Of a DNA stretch of 64,000 nucleotides, positions 45,180 to 58,095 are shown in pieces (positions within the stretch are counted from its first letter, which is position 1; each line of letters opens with the position of its first letter). Position numbers and translations under genes: made by a program. The stretch is from Orientallactaga sibirica (Eukaryota; Chordata; Mammalia; Rodentia; Dipodidae), in assembly GCA_036365145.1 (NCBI GenBank), contig JAEOAD010000004.1:54124001-54188000 (forward strand). Reading direction: 5' to 3'. The notes under the pieces are model-generated. The model saw only the letters and a program-made list of their open reading frames with translations, was not told the DNA's origin and did no database searches.

Positions 45180-46120
45180 AGTTTAATCTGATCTGCCAAG
45201 TCACAGTTCGTTCTATCAGATACAATGTCTGGGGTCAGGCGATGTGCTGAATCAGCAGCGAAGGCCCAGTTTCCCTGCCAATGTATGTCCTTATCGGCTC
45301 TTGCAGAAATGCTATGATTTTAGATACTCCATCAGCATGCAGCCACAAAACCTCCCTTATGAATGTTGAAAAACTTTTGTTCTTATCTCTGCATATGATG
45401 TCCTTTAATTGATAAAATGAGTGAAACAACTGACATCTTCAGAACTGTGGCACACTTGCTGCACACTCACATTTAATCAATGTATTATTCACTTCACCAG
45501 TCCTGCTACAAAGAGTTACATATCATAACACCTCGGGCTTACAGCAGAGTTGAAGATGGTGACACTAAATCAATCTTAATTGATTTATCTGTAATTTGGA
45601 ATAACATCATGAAAAATAATTACCACATAAACACAACTGATTGCAGCATTTCCTTTCAAGTGATATTGGTAACATACCAACCTACACAACTTAAGAGCTT
45701 ACATATGGTTTTCACATCCTTTTAATCTAATCAAAGGTGCAAACCCTGGATTGATGCCAGTATAAACTTCCTTATTACATAGTCACAGCCTTCATGGTCC
45801 ATCTGGAGTTGCTGGCCTGCTTGATGTCACATGACAGATCCTTCCTGGCATGGAAGATGAAAGGATGTTCAGGCCACGTGTCTGGGGAATGACAGTTTTC
45901 TTTGTGATGAACCACAGAGTCACAGCTTGTTAAATAAGCCTGTGACAATGATAAAAGACAAAGCCATCAGTCTGTAGCAGAATATGGCCTATCTGCCCAT
46001 GACAAACCAAGCTATCTCTTCTCACACATGCTGACATCTCATAAAGCATTCCCACAAGTGGTGACCAGAAATAGCCTCAGCACACAGCTCCATGAGAGTG
46101 TAATAGCTTTCTGCTTATCT
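45180..46120. other. Repeat-free island, candidate conserved non-coding DNA
   Basis: About 940 bp without a recognised repeat or microsatellite in a SINE-rich neighbourhood. 45570-45640 has homeodomain-like TTAATTGATTTATC and CAT/AATTA phrases (AAAAATAATTACCAC), and 45830-45960 is more GC-balanced (CAGGCCACGTGTCTGGGG holds a CACGTG E-box). No coding frame is convincing. Conservation was not tested, so this is a pointer only. Confidence 0.25.
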
Positions 46121-46987
46121 TTGAACAAATGAATGGAGAATAAAAAAACTGGAGTGCACAATATAGTTCTCTTAACGTTACAGATAAAAGTCACTTTTTA
46201 CCTAGAACCTTGTGTATGATGTACCTATTTCACATAACATTAAAATCCTGTGCAATAATATAACAATGACTACATGGTCACTATTTTCAGATGCCAGGTG
46301 ATCTTTACTCTCTTCCTATTGTTTCATCTGCTTATTCAGAAACACTATTACTATGGGCAAAATAATAATAAATAATACTAATAGTTATCCCTTAGCCAAT
46401 GCCTATAAGGTCCTCCTAAAGCCTATATTATCTAAACATACCTGCATATACATACTGTAAAATGAATAGTTTGAAAATGTAAGGTCTACATACATGGACA
46501 CCTATTTTGAAATCACACTGAAATTGAATTCATTAGTCATTTAAAACATTATTAAAACTTAACATGTTATTTCTAGTAATTTCAGTAAATCAGTATGACT
46601 TCTTTTCAGATCTTTGCCTCTGTGTGGCTGTTTACCCAAGGGAAACCATTTCTGGGAACACTCAAACTCTGTGCCCCCTCCCTTGGATGCTTCTTTTTCT
46701 TTAAATACATTTAAGAAAAAACCTCACTCTGTTACCCTGGATGCCCTTGAACTCAGGGCAATTAAACATCTGATTTTAGTAATATGTGGCACCCGCATGT
46801 GGCCAGGCTCCATTGTTCTAGTTTCTCTTTAACAGTCTCACCTTTTTATTTTCTGTGCATCTTTTACTCTCTCCCCAGAAATAGTTATTTTTTTTTCTTT
46901 TAAACAACGCACACATTTGGTCACCCACTTTCTTTTAATGTAATTGCATCTTCACAAAGTTCCATATCGGTTTTATGTATGTATATA

Positions 46988-46990
<3 letters not shown>
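46121..46990. other. Unassigned spacer
   Basis: No gene or confident repeat recognised. Confidence 0.5.
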
Positions 46991-46994
<4 letters not shown>

Positions 46995-47020
<26 letters not shown>

Positions 47021-47021
47021 A
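46995..47021. repeat. (TG)n microsatellite
   Basis: About 13 TG units. Confidence 0.93.
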
Positions 47022-47147
47022 ATGTTTCTCCTGTATTTGTATCAAAATATGGACAACTAGGAACAGCTCAGTGAATACTCATCCAGTTGAAGTGCTTTTC
47101 TTTGCTAATGTTTTCAAAGACTGAAGAAGAGATCAAAACTCCACTAC

Positions 47148-47392
47148 TGGGCTGGAGAGATGGCTTAGCGGTTAAGGCGCCTGCCTGCTAAGCCTAAGAA
47201 CTCCCATTTGATTCTCCAGGTCCCACGCTTAGCCAGTCTCAGTGACACAAGGGCTCAATGTCGCACTTGCCCACAAGCAGGCACAAGCATCTGGAGTTTG
47301 TTCACAGTGGCTGAGAGGCCACTGGTATGCCATTCTCTTTCTCTCTCTGACTCTCTCCAAAAACAAAACAAACAACAACAACAAAACAATAC
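47148..47392 (+). mobile_element. tRNA-derived SINE, long form
   Basis: GGGCTGGAGAGATGGCTTAGC, GGTTAAGGCGCCTGCCTGC and the long-form centre ACACAAGGGCTCAATGTCGC, with a decayed CTCF-like site (CCCACAAGCAGGCAC), CT-rich stretch and an ACAAAACAAACAACAACAAC tail. Confidence 0.93.
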
Positions 47393-47647
47393 TAGGAAAT
47401 GATAGCAGCTGCCAAGTTCTGAATATGCTCCTCTGTAGCAGTACAAGCAAACTTTGAAAAAAATATTCTTGTCTATTAAAATTGAAAAATCCATTCAGTC
47501 CAGTCATTCTTATTGTTTTGATGAGTTTGACAAAACTACATTGCTGTTTTGATTTTAATAGTTTCCTTAATTTTAAATTCAAATGGAAGGCTTTTGGCAA
47601 CATTAGCAGCCATATTAGAATTAGAGATTTCAAGTATCAGATAAACT
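47393..47647. other. Unassigned spacer
   Basis: Short AT-rich interval. Confidence 0.5.
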
Positions 47648-47882
47648 TTTTTTTTTAATTGAACATTATTTATTTCTATTTATTTTTATTTGAGACAGAG
47701 AGAGAAGGAGAGAGAAAGAAAGAGAGAGAGGATAGGTATGCCAGGGCCTCTAGTCACTGCAAGTAAACTCCAGATGCACATGCCACTTTATGCATCTGGC
47801 TTACATGGGACCTCTAGAATCAAACCTGAATCCTTAAGCTTCATAGGCAAGCACCTTAACCACTAAGCCATTTCTCCAGCCT
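47648..47882 (-). mobile_element. tRNA-derived SINE
   Basis: Antisense: T-run tail, GAGAGAGAAGGAGAGAG stretch, CAAGTAAACTCCAGATGCAC, CACCTTAACCACTAAGCC and TTTCTCCAGCC head. ATAAACTTTT before and ATAAACCTTT after suggest the duplication. Confidence 0.92.
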
Positions 47883-47917
47883 CAACACATAAACCTTTAA
47901 TTATAAAAGTATACAAC

Positions 47918-48112
47918 AGGAATGGAAAGATGGCTCAGCAGTTAAAGCCTTTGCCTGAAGAATCTAATGCTCCAGGTTTAATTTCCCAGGACCCATGTAA
48001 AGCCAGATGCACAAGGTGGTGCATGTGTCTGGAGTTTATTTGTAGTGACTAGAGGCCTTGATGTTTTCTCTCTCTCTCTCCAGTCCTTGCAAAGAATTAA
48101 ATCAAAATAATT
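47918..48112 (+). mobile_element. tRNA-derived SINE
   Basis: GGAATGGAAAGATGGCTCAG head, CCAGATGCACAAGGTGGTGC core, short CT-rich stretch and AAATCAAAATAATTTAATA tail. Confidence 0.9.
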
Positions 48113-48127
48113 TAATAAGAAGAAAAA

Positions 48128-48290
48128 TAGCCAGGTGTGGTGGTGCACACCTTAATCCCAGCACTCAGGAGGCAAAGGTAGAAGGATCACCGTGAGTGTG
48201 AAGCCACCCTGAGACTACATAGTTAATTCCAGGTCAGCCTGGACCAGAGTGAGACCCTACCTCAAAAAACCAATAAATAAACAAATAAAT
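48128..48290 (+). mobile_element. B1 SINE
   Basis: AGCCAGGTGTGGTGGTGCAC, TTAATCCCAGCACTCAGGAG, GGTCAGCCTGGACCAGAGTG and AGACCCTACCTCAAAAAA are near-consensus 7SL-derived B1. It is close to full length, directly after the SINE at 47918. Confidence 0.96.
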
Positions 48291-48299
48291 ATAAATATA

Positions 48300-49516
48300 A
48301 AAATAACTATGTAACAATAGCATTTTGGATGGAAATGGATATTAAATAGTTGTAATTATTTCTCAACTCAAAGTTTATACCCAAGTATACAGAGAGATGG
48401 GCATATACACCAACACACATATGATTAACAAGTTCATGCACAATCATCACAAATCCTTGATGGAGGTGGAACAGATGACACTAAGACATTTTAAAAAATT
48501 ATCAAGCAATACTAGTATGCATTTGTAGGATAAGCCTTTTATCTAGTTTAGCCATGGTTTTCTTCTACAATCTCCTCTAGAGCATGTCTTCCATGAACTG
48601 ACTGACTTAAGTTCACTTGAAAAGTTCATTGTTTATTATAAGAAATGAATAAGTCACTTGAAATTGTAGCCTACAAAGCTTATAGATCTTAAATACACTT
48701 GACTTTGTACTTCACAACTATAAAACATTATTATTACTTCATAGAATACTCCTTTTTACTAAAGATTTTGTGTCTGTGCTGAAAAAAAAAGATAAATGAG
48801 AAGAGCATGGTTAAGAGGAAAGGGAAATAATCTCAAGAAGAAATAATGTGAAAAAAAAACAAAAATTAAACTTTAAAGAGAATATTTATAACATGTTATT
48901 TTGGAAGTTTTGTCACACCTTTTGCTTAATTTTGTGTTTCCAGCTTCAAATAACAGAACAGTAATGATAGAAGCCAGGTTACATATATATGCATGAGTGT
49001 GTTTTTTATAATTCAAGGAGATTGTCAAGGTTTGTGGGAAATATCAATGCTTCCTATGGATAGTGGTGTGTAACATTTATTATATAAAGCACATTGTTAG
49101 AATAAGAGCTTGGAAAAGACAGCAGGACTAGTCAGTATATTGAGGAACTGAAAATACATCTATATACTTATTGAAGTGGACCTAGTTACTATTAAAAGAG
49201 GCCTAAAGTAAACTGTAGATGAAGACAGAGGTAGGAAAAAATAATAACCTCAGAGCCTGCAGAAAATAGTGAGCATTCCTAGTGGGATCTGAGCTTTGAT
49301 TAATGCTACAGGAGAGCACCATTATTATATAAGCATTAGGAAGATAGCTTTCTAAGTAACCTAATAGTGAACTAGTGATTTGGGTTTTTATTTTATCCTA
49401 GACTAAATTCTTATTAATACCTGCAAGTAGAGGTCCAGAAATTTCATCTGCAGTTATGTTTAGTTTATACAACATGAGGCAAAGGAAACATCATAGACAT
49501 TATGCTGGATATATTT
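48300..49516. other. Unassigned spacer
   Basis: No gene or repeat recognised; A-runs at 48781-48789 and 48852-48860. Confidence 0.55.
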
Positions 49517-49531
49517 GAAAATATTAAGACA

Positions 49532-49720
49532 GGGGCTGGGGGGTGGCTGAGCAGTTAAGGCATTAGCCCAGTTCCCACATGAAGCAAGATGCACAAAGTG
49601 ACACATGCATCTGGAGTTTATTTGCAGTATCTAGAGGACCTGTCACACCCATTCTGTCTCTCTGTCTCTTTCAGTCTCTCTCTGCTTGCAAATAAATAAA
49701 TAAAAATATTAAACAATAAA
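49532..49720 (+). mobile_element. tRNA-derived SINE with internal deletion
   Basis: GGGGCTGGGGGGTGGCTGAG head joins directly to GGCATTAGCCCAGTTCCC, so about 35 bp of the left body is missing. The rest is intact. A perfect 15-bp duplication GAAAATATTAAGACA lies at 49517-49531 and 49721-49735. Confidence 0.94.
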
Positions 49721-49735
49721 GAAAATATTAAGACA

Positions 49736-50076
49736 TCATTATCCCTTCAGCAGCTGAATATTAAAGGCTATGATAAATAATAAAATCAATTTCAAATACA
49801 TTAATAAAAGATATGTCCCAAAATCATAGATTAATTGGATGAGGAGAATTTGTTAAGATTATAATGGCTTTAAGATACCAAATTATAGGTAATAATGTTT
49901 TAAGTGTCCATTTGAAGGAGACTAATATGAATGAGTATAAATAGATGGTAATGTTCTGGGGAAGAAGCATTATAAAATTCAATATACAGAAGAAGAATCT
50001 TAAGACTATTTTAATTAATATTTGCCTTAACAGCAGTAGAATTTTGGAAAGCACACATAGGGTTAGGTTATTGAAG
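49736..50076. other. Unassigned spacer
   Basis: AT-rich; nothing recognised. Confidence 0.5.
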
Positions 50077-50455
50077 TGCGTGGTGGGTGCAATCACGATT
50101 ATAAAGTTGATTGGATTGACACATGCTTATGAAATTAGTAAATTATTCTTCTGGTTGTGTATGTGAGGGAATTTCCACAGGTATTAACTAAGGAGGAAAG
50201 ACCCACTTTGTGGGCAATGCTATTCCACAGGTTTGGGGCATGGGCATAATGAAAAGGAAAGGGGAGAAAGTCCACTAGCACAGGCATCTTTCACTGTGTT
50301 CCTTGACCCATCCTGAGCTGTTCCGTTACACCACACTGTCCTGACCGTGATAAACAGAAACCTCCTGAAAACACACACGAAAATTACTCCTTATTTACAT
50401 GACTTGTTTGATGTAGGATTATTTTTTGTTACAGTGACACAAACTCTCAGTAACA
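50077..50455 (+). mobile_element. MaLR/ERVL-type solo LTR, old
   Basis: It reads like a diverged MTE/ORR1-class LTR: GGTGGGTGCAATCACGATT start, TTGATTGGATTGACACATG, TATTAACTAAGGAGGAAAGACCC, GAAAAGGAAAGGGGAGAAAG and a TCTCAGTAACA end. The poly-A-signal region is decayed. No target duplication or interior was seen. Confidence 0.65.
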
Positions 50456-52628
50456 TAGGGCTTTATTTTAAACTAGGAAGGTTCTTTAAAATTTTCACAG
50501 AGTTAAAGATTTTTGATCAAAACTATATTTGAGAGAATTTGATTTATAATTCATACAGAATGGATTAGAAAGAGGACAAATGAGGATGAAGATATATAAT
50601 AAAGTCATCACAGTAGAACAGACATAAGGGAATAAGAGCCTAAACATGGGTCATGTCAGTGGAAAATGTCAAATGCAGGAATTTTTCTAAAGAAAGAACA
50701 GAAGAGATGTGGCAACTGCTTCTTATTTACTTTCATATTTCTGTCTTTCAACTGATCAGAAGTCTCAAGTGAGTTGATTTGTGAAACATTAGCTCAGTTG
50801 AATGTGTGACAATTTACTACTTAAAAGGTCACACAAGTCAAACCTGAAAGCTTCTTATTTGGATAAAATTACTCAAACAGCATTTGAAACAGCATTTCAC
50901 TCATATGCTGCCTACCAAAATTTAGCCAGCCCTCTCAATTAAGCCTCTTCATCTATGGAACTTATCCAAGCCAACAATGTTCCTTGGCCTCTGATGTCCT
51001 TTCCAAATCATAACTGACAGGGAGAGAACCCTGTGTCTGTAGTGCAGACAGAAAATAACATTAAACTCTATAGCAATGCAGGTTCATTATCATTTAAAAG
51101 GATTTTGAAAACACAAAGGTTATGAATTTGACCATATAAAAGCTCCACTTAGCTTGTCAGCACTTAAGGTGATGGTATATAGAGGAATCATTGTTGAAGG
51201 TAGAAAAAACAATCACAAAAACAAAAACCTTGTAAAGTTCTAAAAATTGTGAAAATATAATAAAAATAATATTTCATATCTGGAGTTTTCATATAGTTGG
51301 ATATATTCTAATGAAAAAAAGTTGAATAATTAAACCAGTATTATTTGAGATGCATAAGTAATACTATCTCTTTAACATTTCTTGAACATATATTGCCACA
51401 TGATGCATTCAGACATTTATATTTGTCCCTTTCATTGTATATTCTTTTTAATACCCAGCAAGGATGTAAGTTGGTGCATTTATATCTCTTTCTGTGCCAA
51501 TAATATACTTTATAATTTGTTCAATGTAGAACATTCACAGATTAAACAGGCTTCCCCAGCACACCCTGAGATGATAATACTTCACAGAATCATGATGATT
51601 TAAATTTAGAAAAAGACTTTGAAAGTGATATAGCCAACCTCCCATTCAGAACAGAAATACCTTCTCTGACAAGGATATCCCTGACATAAATTATCACTCA
51701 GACTGTTGGAATATTCTGTAATTACTCCTTTACATAGTTTCTGCTACATTTTTTCTTCTATATATTTATCAGAGGCATTTTTGAAAGTGTTGAGTGAAAC
51801 AGAGCTAAATGCACCAGCGACATATCAGAAATATTGTGATTTCTTGGTATATACCTGACCTCCTTTACCATTTACCCACGATAAAGTAAGAGTTTAGAAG
51901 ATGTAAGTCATTAGATATTTTGGAAGCAAATCCATTACCAAATAAAAATTTTTATTTAGGGCATTTGCTTCTACCAGAAGAAATCTTATTAATAGGGATA
52001 CAACCTGTTCTTTGTGACTCCATAAACCATTCTAGTGCTTACAAAGGGTCTGTTCAATAATTTATTCCCAAATATTTCCATGATGTAGTATTAAATTCAC
52101 CAAAATGCATATTAATGATATGATGTATTTATTCATTCTGTTTGATAAATGTTCAGTATACACCTGAATGGGCCTTGATCTTAGCAGTGGATTGGTACTT
52201 ACATTATTTTAATTCTAGGAGTTTATCATATAATGAAAATAGAAAAGAAAACATATAACATATAAACATATATAACTATATGTCAGATATATAGTTTTAA
52301 AGGATGAGGAAAATAAATCAAATAGATTTAGAAGAACATTGGCAGGGCATTAAGTGGGATTAACAATATTTTATATAACAGTTGAGATAGGAAGAAAAAT
52401 AGATGATATATAAAAGCAAGAGTAATCACTATAGAGAAATCAGCATTGTTTTAGGTCCCAGTGATGAGTAAAATCAGAGTGAGTTGAGTATATTAGGATG
52501 GGCATGGTTTGACAATGTACAGGGAAACCATAGCAAGACCATGTGACAAAGAGAGTGTTCAGAGGAGCCCAACTATCTAGACTATGAAATGCTCTTAAGT
52601 AAAATATATCTTGTCTACTCCTCTCTTC

Positions 52629-52632
<4 letters not shown>
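50456..52632. other. Unassigned spacer
   Basis: About 2.2 kb of AT-rich sequence without recognised repeat or gene. Confidence 0.55.

Positions 52633-52664
<32 letters not shown>
52633..52664. repeat. (TG)n microsatellite
   Basis: About 16 TG units. Confidence 0.95.
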
Positions 52665-52666
<2 letters not shown>

Positions 52667-52716
52667 CTATGAAGAAATGTGTTGATGGGAGTGCTTAAAA
52701 GAAAAAAAAAATAACA

Positions 52717-52905
52717 GGGCTGGAGAGATGGCTCAGAGGTTGAAGGCACTTGTCTGCAAACCTGACAGCCTGGGTTCAATTTCAAGTACCCATGAAAAGC
52801 CAGATGAACTATGTGGCCCATGTATCTGGAATTTATTTGCAGTGTCAAGAGGCCCTGGCATATCCATTCTCTCTTCTCTGCTTGCAAATAAATAAAATAC
52901 TAAAA
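52717..52905 (+). mobile_element. tRNA-derived SINE
   Basis: GGGCTGGAGAGATGGCTCAG head, AAAGCCAGATGAACTATGTG diverged core, TTTGCAGTGTCAAGAGGCCC, and TGCTTGCAAATAAATAAAA tail. Confidence 0.92.
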
Positions 52906-52909
52906 ATTT

Positions 52910-53688
52910 TTAAAGAGAAAAATATGACTAGGGATGTTAGAAGAAAAACCAGAAAAGTGGACTGACATGAATGCCAAAGGAATGCCATATTATAAGCACA
53001 AGAAAGTCTATCAAGACTTAGTATGTATTTTATAAAACAAACATGTTTAATATATCCCTGGAAGTGTTTATTGTATGGAGAAGAAATTGATTCTTAGTAA
53101 CACTGCTATGGAGAATATCAGTGGAGTTGGAAATAACGAATTCAACTTATTGTGTGCAGAAGAATGACTCCAAGAGGAGAAAGTTGAAAGAGAATATGGA
53201 GGGAAACTATGGATCACTGTAACGAGGATAGAGAGGATGAAGACCATGGGGTGTTGATTGGGTAAATCTCATGGAAGACTGCTGAAGGCAGGGAGAAATC
53301 AAAATTTAGAAAATCTTTAAACTCAATGGAAGTATAAAATAATTTATGACCCCAAGGTATAATGAGAGAATAAAAGTCAAGAGCAAATGTTGATTTCTGT
53401 CATACAAGAAAAATATTCTTCTTTCCTATTAAATGGGAAACAAAAGAAAAAATGATACAGGCAAGTCTATAAATTTAGTGACTGGTATTGGAAACCAAGA
53501 ATAGGACATTTTATACTTTCTCAATAAGATTGATAAATGTGATGGACACTAATATTGACATCAAAGGTTTAAATTATGTTCCCACAATGAGAATGATAGT
53601 ATGCTAGAATGTCATGTTTTACAATTTGTTGGAAAAATTTTAAAAAATCAGATTATTGAGGAATTAGAAAGTATTTAGTAACATTAAA
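52910..53688. other. Unassigned spacer
   Basis: No recognised repeat or gene. Confidence 0.5.
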
Positions 53689-53689
53689 G

Positions 53690-54201
53690 CCATGTACAGG
53701 TGATAATCCAGGTTAGGAACTGCAAATGAGGGAGACCATATGACAATTGTCTTTCCATGATTGTGTGAGTTCCCTGATTATGATCTGCTCCAAGTTTGAC
53801 CATTTTCTACAAATTTCATTGTGTCATTTTTTTCTAACTGCTGAGTAGAATTCCATCATGTAGATACACCACATCTTAGTTATCCATTCATTTAATGATG
53901 GGTACCTGGTTTGGTTCCAGTTCTTAGCTAATATAAATTGAGTAGCTATAAACATGGTTGAGCAAGTACCTCTCAAGTGAGGCATGGAGCTTTTAGGGTA
54001 AATGACCAGTAAGGGAATAACTGGGTCTGTTGGTAACTTTATAGTCAACCTTTTTAAGTGTCTCCATGGAAATTTTAACTGGATACTCTGAAGGGAAGAG
54101 GCCTTGAGATGTGTGGGGAAGCCTCCTAGGTAGAAAGGCTGAGGTAGATATTTATAATTTACTGTATTACAAAAGCTAGAGCAGTTATGGTTGCAACCCA
54201 C
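53690..54201 (-). pseudogene. L1 ORF2 C-terminal relic
   Basis: The minus strand encodes a 125-residue open stretch (53824-54201). Its end, NEWITKMWCIYMMEFYSAVR, is the well-known near-C-terminal L1 ORF2 segment after the reverse-transcriptase domain; SMPHLRGTCSTMF lies upstream in it. The DNA to 53690 continues antisense L1 (TGTGTGAGTTCCCTGATTATG). The first third is less certain. It is an isolated 3' piece with no 3'UTR recognised. Confidence 0.8.
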
Positions 54202-55375
54202 CTTTGTTATTGAACAAAAGTGAATAGTTAGGAATTTTAAATATGAGTGATCTACCTTATTGTGTTAAACAGTTAATATGAATGCTTTACTATCATAGGG
54301 AATCTTTCACCATAACAAAGCAAAGAACATTCCTGTTTACATGAAGAAAAAATCAGACTACAAAGGGTAACACTGTAATATGGTGATATGTCCATCACTA
54401 CCAGTGTCACTATAACAACATGCTCCCTGAGAAATCCTGGATATCATGTACATTCAAATCTCTTGAAACTTTCCATCCTTGATGCTATGTGTGTCTACTT
54501 TCATTCCTCTTATGAGATAGAACCTATATTTATCAAAATGTTAAAATTAATGCAAAATGTAGTGGAAGTAGCCAAGTTGGCCAGGTGCACAATGCTATTT
54601 GATTTCAAAGCTCATGTGCTTCTTTGAACATGAGCCAATTTCTACTTGTGTGTGATTTCTCCCAAGCTCTATTCATTACACATCCAGATTCCTTGTTCTT
54701 TGATTGAAATTTAAATATCATATGCACAATTGTTCTATCTACCTCATGTTGAATAGCCCCTTGTTTTCTTTTCAATTAATGTCCCCTCTGCCCATAACTT
54801 AAACATCTACTGACATAGTAGTTCCTACATATCTCCACATATGATTTTTAGTCTTGTTGTTTATTTTTATTGCAGAATTCTGACATCCTTGAAATATAAC
54901 AGATGTAGATATCAGCCATTGAAATAATACTATGTGTGATAGTATGGAATACAATATATACTTTAGTGTTCTCCAGAGAACCTAGAAACAGAACATGACA
55001 CCAAGTGAGTCTTCTCAAAGGTTCACTTATGTGGAATCTTACTAGAAGGTCTAGATTTACTAGATAGGATGAGAAAAGGAGGCAAATGCCAAACAAATGC
55101 AATTATAATCCTAACATACCCATTATGATTGAAATTTAGGACAAACACAATATTGATCTCCAAGTTGCTCTAAACTACTGATTTTCAAAAAAAAAAAAAA
55201 CTGGTGTTTAAACTATCTGAATTCATAGTCACTTGAGAATAACTATACTTTATAAGCATGAAGTGTTTCAAAGGCAAGTTATGAAACTTGGAATTCTAGG
55301 TAAAAGAAACATTTCTCTGGATAGGAATAAATACAATTATATCTCACTGGGAAAATCTAGACTTCAACATCACAA
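54202..55375. other. Unassigned; LTR-end-like trace
   Basis: 54962-55000 (TTTAGTGTTCTCCAGAGAAC, CTAGAAACAGAACATG) resembles the antisense 3' end of ERVL/MLT2-type LTRs, but the remainder is not recognisable. A-run at 55186-55200. Confidence 0.4.
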
Positions 55376-55489
55376 TTTATTTACCATTTTACCATTTTTT
55401 TTCATTTATTCTCCTTATACATTTGGGTGCATATGCATGCTTGTATGCATATAAAGGCAATATGACAAGTACAGATGTTATCCTTAGGA

Positions 55490-55708
55490 ATGTCATCCAT
55501 CTCTTTCTGAGATAGGGTCTTTCACTGGCCTGGAACTCACCAATTAGCTAGGCTAACTGGCCAATGAACCCCAAGGATCCACCTGATTCTGCCTTCCCAG
55601 CTCTGGAATTGCATACAAGCAACCATGTGTAACATTTTCCATTGGTAAGGGGACTGAACGTTGGTCCTATTTTTACAAAGCAAACACTGAGATATCACCC
55701 AAGCTGTA
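55490..55708 (-). mobile_element. B4-type SINE (B1 + ID parts)
   Basis: Antisense B1-like part: TGAGATAGGGTCTTTCACTGG, CCTGGAACTCACCAATTAGC, GGATCCACCTGATTCTGCC, ending AAGCAACCATGTGTAAC. It is followed by an ID-like part (GGGGACTGAACGTTGGTCC, AAAGCAAACACTGAGATATC). Confidence 0.75.
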
Positions 55709-56019
55709 TCTTACATATATTTAAATTTGTCATCATCATAATATTATTGAATAATGTTGGGAGGGTACAAAAAGAATTTATAGAAGAATGCATTTATAAC
55801 CACCTGTCTCATAGGAAAGGATAGGTATAAAGGTGAATAATGATTAACTGTGATAAATATTATGGAAGGCCCAGAAATTTCAGCATAAATTTACTTGTAG
55901 TATTTAATGATGGCTTTGGAAGCATAATTACTATTCTTGAGACTTCATGGGTAAGAAACAGACAGCAATCTTTTACTTATCTCTTTCTTTGGTCCAGCAA
56001 ATCTTTTTTAAGAATTTAT

Positions 56020-56245
56020 ACGAAGAGATATGGAGAGTTGGCTTAGCAGTTAAGGCACATGCCTGCAAAGCTTAATGACCCCGGTTTGATTCTTCAGGAC
56101 CCACGTAAGCCATATGCACAAGGTTGCTCATGTGTCTGGAGTTCGTTTTCAGTGGCTCAAGTCCCTGCCATGCCTGTTCTTCCTCTGTCTAACTCTTTCT
56201 CAATCTCTCTCTAAAATAAATAAAATAAAATAAAATCAAGAATGG
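56020..56245 (+). mobile_element. tRNA-derived SINE
   Basis: ATATGGAGAGTTGGCTTAGC head, GACCCCGGTTTGATTCTTC, CATATGCACAAGGTTGCTC core and AAATAAATAAAATAAAATA tail. A perfect 14-bp duplication TTTTAAGAATTTAT lies at 56006-56019 and 56246-56259. Confidence 0.94.
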
Positions 56246-56259
56246 TTTTAAGAATTTAT

Positions 56260-58081
56260 CTAAAATCACTGAATAATAAAATGTAATAATTCATTTATAA
56301 GAATATTCCTTAGAATAGAACATTTATACAGAATGTGCCATCAATAAACATTTTGAGTAGTAAATGTTCATTAAAACCCAGATAGTTATGGATATTTAGT
56401 TATGTGATAGCCATACAAGGAAATCCATTATAACTTCATTTGCTGATACAAAGAGAAGGTTATACCAATTTGATAAATGAAATGAGAAGTAACAAACAGC
56501 CGGTTTTTATTGTTTATAATGATTAAAGCAAGGGACAGATAAACCTGAAGGACAGTACAGTGGAGTGGAGTTACAGGCACCTGGAATTAATGCCTCTTAC
56601 CTGTCAGACTTTGTGATCCAGTCCAAATTACTTAACTTTCTTTTTCTCACCCTTGAATGAAACAGGTGTTTTGCTGACTTGTGTGTTCCATTTCTTTGTG
56701 TTCTTGGCAGAGCTACTTGCCTAATATAGCAACTTGGGACTTTCTGGTTATTTAGACACAAACCTCATTTCAGTGTCTTATAACTACACTGATACGAAAG
56801 TCACACATAGAGGAGACACAAGTTAATTATACTGTTCTCAAGAGTGTCAAACAGAGGGTAATGTGGGAGAAAGATTACTTGAAGGAGAACTCTATTTAAA
56901 CTCTCAAAGTCAGCCCAAAGTAGCTTGGATACTTTTGTTTTCACTACCCAAAGCTTATATCAACATCCCTACAAACTTCACCATTTTGAGCTTTCTGCAG
57001 CTTGATTTATTTCTAATATAGAAGTACTGGAAGACAATTAAGATCATTTGATGCCTCCAAATTTGCTTCAAATAAGGAACTTTGTATATAACCTCTTACA
57101 GGAAGAAAGAGAGGCAAATAGGAGTGATTTTGAGGTAACACAAATTGTTCTGGAATTCCTTATTGACCAATTGAGACCTTTATCTAGAAATAACAAGAGA
57201 TTACATCTCTTAAAATGTATCCTCAAATTACACTGTCCCAGATGAGTAACTCCTTCCTAATTGTTCTACCCTTCTTCAGACAGAAATGTATGTAAGCAGT
57301 GTCCTGTTTTATTTCCACCGTGAAAGTGGAATTCTTTTAAGGATTGTTTAAATTTGAAAGTTAGAGAGGCAACATGGCTAGGGTTTTCTTCCATGGCTTT
57401 TGTGGTACCCCTGCTCATTGGAAACTCTCCTCACACTTAGAGCTCCAGAGTATAAGATTAATGGCTTGAGGAAGAAGGGTTGGTGAGAAGAATCACAGCA
57501 GGATATGTCAGGATGTATAGTACATTTTTGTAACTCTGGAGTCATGTGGAGTGGTGAGAAATAGAAGTCATTTTGCATTTTAATGGAACTTCTCAGGAAG
57601 AAAGTGCACACTGTCCTAGCTTTAAAAGCACCAGAATTAGAAGCCTTGAGTGATCCCTAGGAGATCAAATTTCTCACTTACAGAGATAAAAGAAAACATT
57701 AGGATGATATTATTCTAGCACTTCAGGTTTGGAAAATGACCTGCTATGCTCTTTGTAAGTTGTTTGTCACTGAAATTAAAGGGTGCATTTGTTTAGTATA
57801 GACTGATGACTGAGAGATAAATGCAACTGTATGGAGTTTATAGCAAAGCTACAAACACTAGGTTCTAAACTGCAGTCATATAATGGTCATGATTATATGT
57901 ATATAGCACAAGAAAGCATTCACATTTAAAAATTACAGACTTCCCTGAATTGCAATAGATGTAGATCTACCTCAAACATGTGGATGATGTGAAGTTAACT
58001 CATGAGGTTTAAAATTCTTTCTATTGGACTTTATAAATATCTTGCTCATGTTTTACAAAATGAGGATATTTCAGTAACCAT
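56260..58081. other. Unassigned spacer
   Basis: No recognised repeat. A 65-residue open frame at 57048-57245 has unremarkable composition, no family resemblance and no supporting context. Confidence 0.55.
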
Positions 58082-58095
58082 TAAAGAGACTCTTT

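Noticed and set aside
57048..57245. 65-residue frame in unassigned sequence
   Set aside because: Short, no family resemblance, no splice or promoter context; expected by chance.
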